Shown here: positions 8,675 to 13,359 of the stretch, piece after piece
How the letters are laid out: every line of letters starts with the position of its first letter
Numbering within the stretch: position 1 is the first letter of the stretch
Source of the DNA: Aquincola sp.
GTDB lineage: Bacteria; Pseudomonadota; Gammaproteobacteria; Burkholderiales; Burkholderiaceae_C
Direction: 5' to 3'
DNA: 13,359 nucleotides
NCBI GenBank assembly: GCA_029884035.1
Contig: JAOUIM010000052.1
Coordinates: forward strand, 1 to 13,359
Made by a program: the position numbers and the translations under genes
The notes under the pieces: generated by a model
What the model saw: the letters and a program-made list of their open reading frames with translations, nothing else
Told to the model about the DNA's origin: nothing
The model's database searches: none

Positions 8675-9910
8675 ATGACAATCATCGCCATGCGGCCGCT
8701 GGCCGTTGCATCGCTCGCCGCGCTCGGCTGTTCGCTGGTGCTGGCGCAGTCCGGTCAGACGGTAAAGATCGCGTTCATCGACCCGCTATCCGGCCCGTTC
8801 GCCAACGTCGGGCAGAACCAGTTGAAAAGCTGGCAGTTCAGCGCCGAGCAGTTCAACAAGAAGAACGCCGCAGGGGTGAAGTTCGAGTTCGTCGCCTTCG
8901 ACAACAAGGCCTCCCCACAGGAGAGCCTCAACAGCCTGAAGGCCGCGATCGACCAGGGCATCCGCTATGTCGTGCAGGGCAACGGCTCCGGCGCCGCGGC
9001 CGCGATCAGTGACGCGGTGACCAAGCACAACGAGCGCAATCCGGGCGCCGAGGTCGTCTACATCAACTACGCGGCGGTCGACCCGGACCTGACGAACGCC
9101 AAATGCTCGTACTGGCACTTCCGCATGGATGCCGACACGTCGATGAAGATGGAGGCGCTGACCAGCTTCATGAAGGATCAGCCCGATGTGAAGAACGTCT
9201 ACCTGATCAACCAGAACTACTCGCATGGGCAGCAGGTCTCGAAATTCTTCAAGGAAACGATGGCGCGCAAGCGCCCCGACGTGCAGATCGTCGGCGACGA
9301 TCTGCATCCGCTCGGTCAGGTCAAGGACTTCGCGCCCTTCGTGGCCAAGATCAAGGCCAGCGGCGCCGACAGCGTCGTCACCGGCAACTGGGGCCAGGAT
9401 CTCACGTTGCTGATCAAGGCGGCCAAGGATGCCGGCCTGAACGCTAACTTCTACACCTACTACGCGGTCACCAGCGGCGTGCCCACGGCGATGGCGCAAG
9501 GCGTGGGCGGCAAGGTCCGGGTGGTGGCGATCGGCCACAACTCGGTGCCCGGCATCCTGAAGTGGCAGGATGAGTACAAGAAGAAGTTCAACGACGACTG
9601 GTACACGCTGCAGACCTACAACGCGATCGCGATGCTCTCCGAAGGCATGGCCAAGGCCAAGAGCACCGATCCGGTCAAAGTGGCTGCTGCGATGGAAGGG
9701 CTCAAGTTCAACGGCTTCAATGGCGAGGTCGAGATGCGTCGGGCCGACCATCAGTTGCAGCAGGGGCTGTTCATCAGCGAATGGCGCAAGGCCGACACCA
9801 AGAACCCGTACAGCGTCGAGAACACCGGCTTCAACTTCCAGGAAGTCAAGGCGATCCCGCCGTTCGTTTCGAGCACGCCGACGTCGTGCCAGATGAAGAG
9901 GCCCGGATAA
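8675..9910 (+). CDS. Branched-chain-amino-acid-type ABC transporter periplasmic substrate-binding protein
   Basis: This 411-residue LivK-like type I periplasmic binding protein captures the transported solute and delivers it to the LivHM-type permease. A signal peptide covers about residues 1-24 (MTIIAMRPLAVAS..LVLA) with QSGQTVKIAFIDPLSGPFANVG starting the mature protein. The block IDPLSGPFANVG is typical of the family's first strand and ligand loop, and NYSHGQQV, ASGADSVVTGNWG and LQTYNAIAML fit later parts of the fold. ATG 8675 is supported by GGAG 9 bases upstream; Met6 is a possible alternative. The cluster of Lys and acidic residues is usual for soluble binding proteins. It heads the transporter operon. 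The ligand may be an amino acid, amide, urea or aromatic/aliphatic acid, since LivK-like proteins bind all of these. The gene symbol is left empty for that reason. Confidence 0.93.
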   Translation: MTIIAMRPLAVASLAALGCSLVLAQSGQTVKIAFIDPLSGPFANVGQNQLKSWQFSAEQFNKKNAAGVKFEFVAFDNKASPQESLNSLKAAIDQGIRYVVQGNGSGAAAAISDAVTKHNERNPGAEVVYINYAAVDPDLTNAKCSYWHFRMDADTSMKMEALTSFMKDQPDVKNVYLINQNYSHGQQVSKFFKETMARKRPDVQIVGDDLHPLGQVKDFAPFVAKIKASGADSVVTGNWGQDLTLLIKAAKDAGLNANFYTYYAVTSGVPTAMAQGVGGKVRVVAIGHNSVPGILKWQDEYKKKFNDDWYTLQTYNAIAMLSEGMAKAKSTDPVKVAAAMEGLKFNGFNGEVEMRRADHQLQQGLFISEWRKADTKNPYSVENTGFNFQEVKAIPPFVSSTPTSCQMKRPG

Positions 9911-9959
9911 GGCCCCTCCCCCCGGAGCGGCAGACGAGACACGCACCCCCGGTGCGGAT

Positions 9960-10030
9960 TCGCCGCCGCCCCCTCGAGGGGCAACGCCCGCAGCCGGGCT
10001 GAGCCCGATCCGCGGCGTTCGTTGGGTTAG
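9960..10030 (+). repeat. GC-rich structured intergenic repeat, copy A (livK-livH spacer)
   Basis: This segment fills the middle of the 135-base spacer between livK and livH. It contains the perfect palindrome CCCCTCGAGGGG (9970-9981), then the hairpin CGGGC-TGA-GCCCG (9995-10007), followed by ATCCGCGGCG and a GTTGGGT tail. The same order occurs in copy B. It resembles the GC-rich intergenic elements common in Burkholderiales genomes. The livH start just beyond has no clear Shine-Dalgarno. Confidence 0.55.
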
Positions 10031-10045
10031 CTGCCTGCGCTTGCG

Positions 10046-11074
10046 ATGGACGCGTCGTTCTTCCTGATCTCGCTGCTCAACGGCCTGTCGGTCGGGCTGC
10101 TGCTGTTCATGCTGGCGTCCGGCCTGACGCTGATCTTCAGCATGATGGGCGTGCTGAACTTCGCCCACGCGAGTTTCTACATGCTGGGGGCCTACGCGGC
10201 CTTCACCGTGACGCGCGCAGTCGGCAGTTTCTGGGTCGCGCTCGTGGTCGCGCCGTTGCTCGTCGGCCTGGCCGGCGCCGCCTTCGAGCGTTTCGTGCTG
10301 CGGCGCGTGCACAGGTTCGGCCACGTGCCCGAACTGCTGATCACGTTCGGCTTGTCGTACATCGTGCTCGAGATGGTTCAGCTCGTGTGGGGGCGTGCGG
10401 CGCTCGACTTCCAGCCCCCGCCGACTTTGCGCGGCCCGCTGTTCACGATCGTCGACCTGCCCAGTGGCCTGTCGCTGGCCTGGGGTGCACCGCCGCAGGT
10501 CTGCAAGGCGGTCGCCGGTGCGATCTGCACGACCTTTCCGGCGTTCCGTGCCTTCGGCATGGCGATCGCGGTGCTGATGCTGGTGCTGATCTGGCTGCTG
10601 CTGACTCGCACGCGCATCGGACTCGTGATCCAGGCCGCGCTCACGCACCCGGAGATGGTCGAGGCGCTGGGACACAACGTGCCGCGCGTGTTCATGCTGG
10701 TCTTTGGCGGGGGCACCGCGCTTGCGGGCCTGGCGGGCGTGATCGGTGGTGCGCTGCGCGTGACCGAGCCGAGCATGGCGTTGACCGTCGGTGCCGTGGT
10801 GTTCGCCGTGATCGTCATCGGCGGCATGGGATCGCTGGCCGGCGCGTTCGTCGCGTCGGTGCTGCTGGGCGTGCTCGATTCGTTCGCGGTGGGCAGCGAC
10901 CACTCGCTGGCCGACCTGCTGCACTGGATCGGCGTCGAGGTGACACCCCAGACCTTCGGCTACGCGGTGTGGAGCGTCAAGTCGGTACAGGTGGCGGCGG
11001 TGCTGCCCTACCTGCTGCTCGTGCTGATCCTGATCTTCCGGCCCAAGGGGCTGCTGGGCAAGCGGGAGGATTGA
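10046..11074 (+). CDS. livH: ABC transporter permease, LivH type
   Basis: The 342-residue inner-membrane permease forms half of the membrane channel of a LivHMGF-type importer. Hydrophobic segments run through most of the protein: the N-terminal SLLNGLSVGLLLFMLASG, the following LTLIFSMMGVLNFAHASFYMLGAY, WVALVVAPLLVGLAGAAF, LLITFGLSYIVLEMV, IAVLMLVLIWLLL, and the C-terminal VLPYLLLVLILIFRPKGLLG. The GLTLIFSMMGVLNFAHASFYMLGAY block is a strong LivH hallmark. The ATP-binding-protein contact loop is around ALGHNVPRVFMLVFGGGTALAGLAG. ATG 10046 starts the conserved N-terminus but lacks a visible Shine-Dalgarno, and the 135-base spacer before it holds repeat copy A. Its stop overlaps ATG 11074 of a small ORF as TGATG. 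It is about 45 residues longer than minimal LivH because of the insert around LSLAWGAPPQVCKAVAGAIC. Confidence 0.93.
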   Translation: MDASFFLISLLNGLSVGLLLFMLASGLTLIFSMMGVLNFAHASFYMLGAYAAFTVTRAVGSFWVALVVAPLLVGLAGAAFERFVLRRVHRFGHVPELLITFGLSYIVLEMVQLVWGRAALDFQPPPTLRGPLFTIVDLPSGLSLAWGAPPQVCKAVAGAICTTFPAFRAFGMAIAVLMLVLIWLLLTRTRIGLVIQAALTHPEMVEALGHNVPRVFMLVFGGGTALAGLAGVIGGALRVTEPSMALTVGAVVFAVIVIGGMGSLAGAFVASVLLGVLDSFAVGSDHSLADLLHWIGVEVTPQTFGYAVWSVKSVQVAAVLPYLLLVLILIFRPKGLLGKRED

Positions 11075-11196
11075 TGGAGCCCCCAAGCTCGCTCTGGCTC
11101 GCCACCCCCCGGGGGGGGCACCCGCCGATGGGCCGGCAAAGCCGGATCCGTGGCGGGAAGCTGGGTCGGGCCGTCACAGTTCGCCTGGACCATTGA
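11074..11196 (+). CDS. Possible 40-residue bridging ORF in the livH-livM spacer
   Basis: A 40-codon ORF starts at ATG 11074, sharing its A with the livH stop (TGATG). GGGAGG lies about 5 bases upstream, within the livH 3' end. It begins MEPPSSLWLATPRGG and ends RAVTVRLDH, with its TGA (11194-11196) one base before the livM ATG (11198). The predicted peptide is Arg/Gly/Pro-rich, has no recognisable domain, and is encoded mostly by repeat copy B, so a functional protein is doubtful. Its likely value is as a translated bridge: ribosomes leaving livH could read it and restart at livM, which has no good Shine-Dalgarno of its own. That role is inference. Confidence 0.3.
   Translation: MEPPSSLWLATPRGGHPPMGRQSRIRGGKLGRAVTVRLDH
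11087..11166 (+). repeat. GC-rich structured intergenic repeat, copy B (livH-livM spacer)
   Basis: This copy follows AAGCTCGCTCTGGCTCGCC with the palindrome CCCCCCGGGGGG (11105-11116), then the hairpin CCGGC-AAA-GCCGG (11133-11145), then ATCCGTGGCG and a GCTGGGT tail. The order, spacing and 3' tail match copy A (9960-10030), while the hairpin stem differs at paired positions. It resembles the AAGCTCGCT...CCCCC.GGGGG-type intergenic elements of Burkholderiales, from recollection rather than a search. Confidence 0.6.
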
Positions 11197-11197
11197 C

Positions 11198-12508
11198 ATG
11201 CCCCACGTCCACGAGGGCCGCCCCCACTATCACTTCAAGCCGTACAACGTCGGCCGCTGGATCGTCTGGGGGTCGTACGCGCTCGTCCTCATCATTGCGC
11301 CGCTCTTGTGGACCAGCAGCCTGAGCCTGACGATGCTGTCGCAGATGGGCATCGCGATCATCGCGTGCCTGGCGTTCAACATGCTGCTCGGGCAGGGCGG
11401 CATGCTCAGCTTCGGCCACGCGGTCTATTCGGGCCTGGGTTCGTTCTTCGCGATCCACGCGTTGAACTGGGTGTCGGCCGGGCAGCTATGGCTGCCGGTG
11501 AGCCTGGTGCCGCTGGTGGGCGGTGTGTTCGGTGCGATGTTTGCGATCCTGCTCGGCTACGTCACGACAAAGAAGGCCGGCACGCCTTTCGCGATGATCA
11601 CGCTCGGCGTGGGCGAACTCGTCGCGGCGATGGCCCTGATGTTCCCCGGCTTCTTCGGCGGCGAAGGCGGCATCAGCGGCAACCGCGTCGCCGGCCAGCC
11701 CTTCCTGGGCATCACCTTCGGCCCGCAGGTGCAGCTGTACTGGCTGATCGCGGCCTACACCTTCGCCTGCACAGCGGCGATGTTCGCCTTCACGCGCACG
11801 CCGCTGGGTCGCATGCTCAACGCCGTGCGCGACAACCCGGAGCGCGTCGAGTTCATCGGCTACAGCACCCAGAGCGTGCGCTATCTCGCGTTCATCGCCT
11901 CGGGATTCTTCATGGGCATCTCGGGCGGGCTTGGCGCCCTGAACTTCGAGATCGTGACCGCCGAGGTGGTAGGCGCCGCGCGCTCCGGCGCCTACCTGCT
12001 GTTCACCTTCCTCGGCGGCGCGGTGTTCTTCTTCGGTCCGATCATCGGCGCCGTGCTGATGGTGTTCTCGCTCGTGCTGCTGTCGGAGTTGACGCTGGCC
12101 TGGCTGTTGTACCTCGGCCTCGTCTTCCTCTTCATGGTGATGTACGCGCCCGGCGGCATTTCGAGCCTGATCATGATGAACCTTCGCCTGGCCAGCTTCG
12201 GCAAGCTGCGCGAGGTGTGGGCGGCGTATCTGGCGTTCGCCGGCGCGGCGTTCGTCATCCTCGCTGGCGCCGGCGCGATGATCGAGATGATCTACCACCT
12301 GCAGCTCAATCAGGCGCTCGGGCCCGAGCTGCGCTTCATGGGGGCCCAGCTCAACGCGAGGAGCGCGAACAGCTGGTTCGGTGCTGGCCTGCTGCTGGCC
12401 ACGGGATCGGCGATGTTCGAGCTCACGCGCCGCGTGTTCGTGCGCCACTGGGACCAGATCGAGGAGGACATCGAAAAAGAGATCAAGCGCCGGGAGGCCT
12501 TGGCGTGA
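11198..12508 (+). CDS. livM: ABC transporter permease, LivM type, with C-terminal extension
   Basis: The second membrane subunit of the importer, 436 residues. The LivM core shows MLSQMGIAIIACLAFNMLLGQGGMLSFGHAVYSGLGSFFA, AGTPFAMITLGVGELVAAMALMFPGFFGGEGGISGNR, the contact loop LGRMLNAVRDNPERVEFIGYSTQSVRYLAF, and LFMVMYAPGGISSLI. After about residue 337 there is an extension of roughly 100 residues with two more hydrophobic segments (AYLAFAGAAFVILAGAGAMI and WFGAGLLLATGSAMFEL) and a charged tail (DQIEEDIEKEIKRREALA); LivM proteins of ordinary length lack this. The N-terminus MPHVHEGRPHYH is rich in His. ATG 11198 precedes the conserved start. The in-frame GTG at 11150 would translate repeat copy B and is rejected. 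The stop overlaps the livG start as GTGA. Confidence 0.92.
   Translation: MPHVHEGRPHYHFKPYNVGRWIVWGSYALVLIIAPLLWTSSLSLTMLSQMGIAIIACLAFNMLLGQGGMLSFGHAVYSGLGSFFAIHALNWVSAGQLWLPVSLVPLVGGVFGAMFAILLGYVTTKKAGTPFAMITLGVGELVAAMALMFPGFFGGEGGISGNRVAGQPFLGITFGPQVQLYWLIAAYTFACTAAMFAFTRTPLGRMLNAVRDNPERVEFIGYSTQSVRYLAFIASGFFMGISGGLGALNFEIVTAEVVGAARSGAYLLFTFLGGAVFFFGPIIGAVLMVFSLVLLSELTLAWLLYLGLVFLFMVMYAPGGISSLIMMNLRLASFGKLREVWAAYLAFAGAAFVILAGAGAMIEMIYHLQLNQALGPELRFMGAQLNARSANSWFGAGLLLATGSAMFELTRRVFVRHWDQIEEDIEKEIKRREALA
12492..12497 (+). promoter_or_regulatory. Ribosome binding site deciding the livG GTG start
   Basis: GGGAGG inside the end of livM lies 7 bases before GTG 12505. With the GTGA overlap it supports the GTG start and coupling of livG translation to livM. 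Confidence 0.7.
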
Positions 12509-13296
12509 GTTCCTTTGCCATCGAGCTCAAGGACCTGCGCAAGCGCTTCGGCAAGACCGAGATCATCCGCGGCGCCAGCCTCGCGGTCGCGCGGGGCGAG
12601 CGGGTGGCGATCATCGGCCCGAACGGCGCGGGCAAGAGCACGCTGTTCAACCTGATCAGCGGGCGCTTGGCGCCCACCAGCGGCGAGGTGCACCTCCATG
12701 GCCGGCGGATCGACGGCAAGCCGCCTTTCGAGATCAACCGGCTCGGCCTGGCGCGCAGCTTCCAGGTCAGCAACCTGTTCACGCGACTGTCCGTGTTCGA
12801 GAACATTCGTTGTGCGGTGCTGTGGAGCCTCGGTTACCGCTACGCGTTTTGGAAGTTCCTTGCCGACCTGACCGACGCCAACGACCGCACCGAGGAAGTG
12901 CTCGAGATGATCAAGCTCGACCGCCGGCGCGACGTGCTGGCAACGAACCTGACCTACGCCGAGCAGCGCGCGCTGGAGATCGGCGTCACGATCGCCGGCG
13001 GAGCCGACGTGGTGCTGCTCGACGAACCCACCGCCGGCATGAGCAAGAGCGAGACGCGACGCTTCGTCAGCCTGATTCGAGATGTCACCGCAGGGAAGAC
13101 GCTGCTCACGGTCGAACACGACATGGGCGTCGTGTTCGGGCTTGCAGACAAGATCGCAGTGCTCGTCTACGGTGAGGTGATCGCGTTCGACGCGCCCGAC
13201 GCCGTGCGCGCGAACCCCCGCGTGCAGGAGGCCTACCTCGGCTCCGTGCTGGCCGATGCGCAGACCGCGGATGCCTCCCGCTGGCAGGAGACTTGA
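12505..13296 (+). CDS. livG: ABC transporter ATP-binding protein, LivG type
   Basis: The 263-residue cytosolic ATPase powers the importer. The N-terminal region is FAIELKDLRKRFGKTEIIRG. Walker A is GPNGAGKST (38-46, Lys44). A LivG-type LARSFQVSNLFTRLSVFENI segment holds the Q-loop Gln. The ABC signature reads LTYAEQRALEIG (149-160), Walker B is VVLLDEPT with Asp173/Glu174, and the H-loop His205 is in TVEHDM. The C-terminal VLVYGEVIAFDAPDAVRANPRVQEAYLG is the standard LivG end. In the signature, Ala152 stands where most ABC proteins have the second Gly of LSGGQ. The start GTG 12505 overlaps the livM stop, and the stop TGA (13294-13296) overlaps the livF ATG by one base, so all three genes are coupled. 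Confidence 0.95.
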   Translation: MSSFAIELKDLRKRFGKTEIIRGASLAVARGERVAIIGPNGAGKSTLFNLISGRLAPTSGEVHLHGRRIDGKPPFEINRLGLARSFQVSNLFTRLSVFENIRCAVLWSLGYRYAFWKFLADLTDANDRTEEVLEMIKLDRRRDVLATNLTYAEQRALEIGVTIAGGADVVLLDEPTAGMSKSETRRFVSLIRDVTAGKTLLTVEHDMGVVFGLADKIAVLVYGEVIAFDAPDAVRANPRVQEAYLGSVLADAQTADASRWQET

Positions 13297-13359
13297 TGCT
13301 CGAGGTCGACAAGCTCCACGCCTTCTACGGCAAGAGTCATGTGCTGCACGGCGTGCATT
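13296..13359 (+). CDS. livF: ABC transporter ATP-binding protein, LivF type (5' end only)
   Basis: Only the first 21 codons are present. They read MLEVDKLHAFYGKSHVLHGVH, the usual LivF opening in which a Y/F-YG-x-SHVLHGV segment precedes Walker A. ATG 13296 shares its A with the livG stop (TGATG), and AGGAG (13286-13290) lies 5 bases upstream. Position directly after livG completes the livKHMGF set. Walker A and everything after it fall outside the window, so integrity cannot be judged. Confidence 0.85.
   Translation, partial: MLEVDKLHAFYGKSHVLHGVH

Noticed and set aside
8720..8750. Lipoprotein signal (Cys in ALGCS) in the LivK-like protein
   Set aside because: The residues before Cys do not match a lipobox well; a standard cleavage after LVLA fits better.
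8786..11086. Long minus-strand open frame (766 codons) under livK and livH
   Set aside because: It is an antisense shadow of clear transporter genes, rich in His/Gln/Arg from codon complementarity, with no recognisable protein features.

Overview
The window is GC-rich chromosomal DNA, most probably from a betaproteobacterium of the order Burkholderiales (Rubrivivax/Leptothrix/Comamonadaceae-like). That placement is inferred from the protein sequences I recognise, the strong G/C third-position bias, and GC-rich structured repeats between genes. There are no RNA genes, insertion sequences, phage genes or CRISPR arrays. Coding density is very high and no gene-free stretch exceeds about 135 bases.

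Layout. (1) 1-2354, minus strand: pdxH (pyridoxamine 5'-phosphate oxidase), followed 33 bases downstream by an exported amidohydrolase. The amidohydrolase is split by a one-base frameshift at a C4 run (1137-1140) and runs off the left edge. (2) 2488-3132, plus strand: a MobA-like nucleotidyltransferase, divergent from pdxH. (3) 3153-6825, minus strand: a tight five-gene cluster, transcribed selO > msrB > yciB > bolA > PpiC-type peptidylprolyl isomerase. Its junctions are a 4-base overlap, direct abutment, another 4-base overlap and a 47-base gap. The cluster reads as a housekeeping/redox-stress set. (4) 6940-8568, plus strand: an acyl-CoA ligase divergent from selO, with a recognisable sigma-70-like promoter in the shared spacer. 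(5) 8675 to the right edge, plus strand: a five-gene branched-chain-amino-acid-type ABC transporter in the order livK, livH, livM, livG, livF (livF truncated).

How the genes work together. The transporter and the upstream CoA ligase may form an uptake-plus-activation unit for a carboxylic acid rather than, or as well as, for Leu/Ile/Val; this is inference from gene order. In the liv operon the ATPase genes are translationally coupled (livM/livG overlap GTGA, livG/livF overlap TGATG). The livK/livH and livH/livM spacers each hold one copy of a related GC-rich, hairpin-forming repeat. The livH/livM copy contains a 40-codon ORF that starts on the livH stop with a good ribosome-binding site and ends one base before the livM start.

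I found no convincing new biological system. Nearly everything is well-known core or accessory metabolism. The points worth checking are the amidohydrolase frameshift, the repeat pair with the bridging small ORF, the selO-msrB coupling, and subfamily oddities in LivG and LivM.
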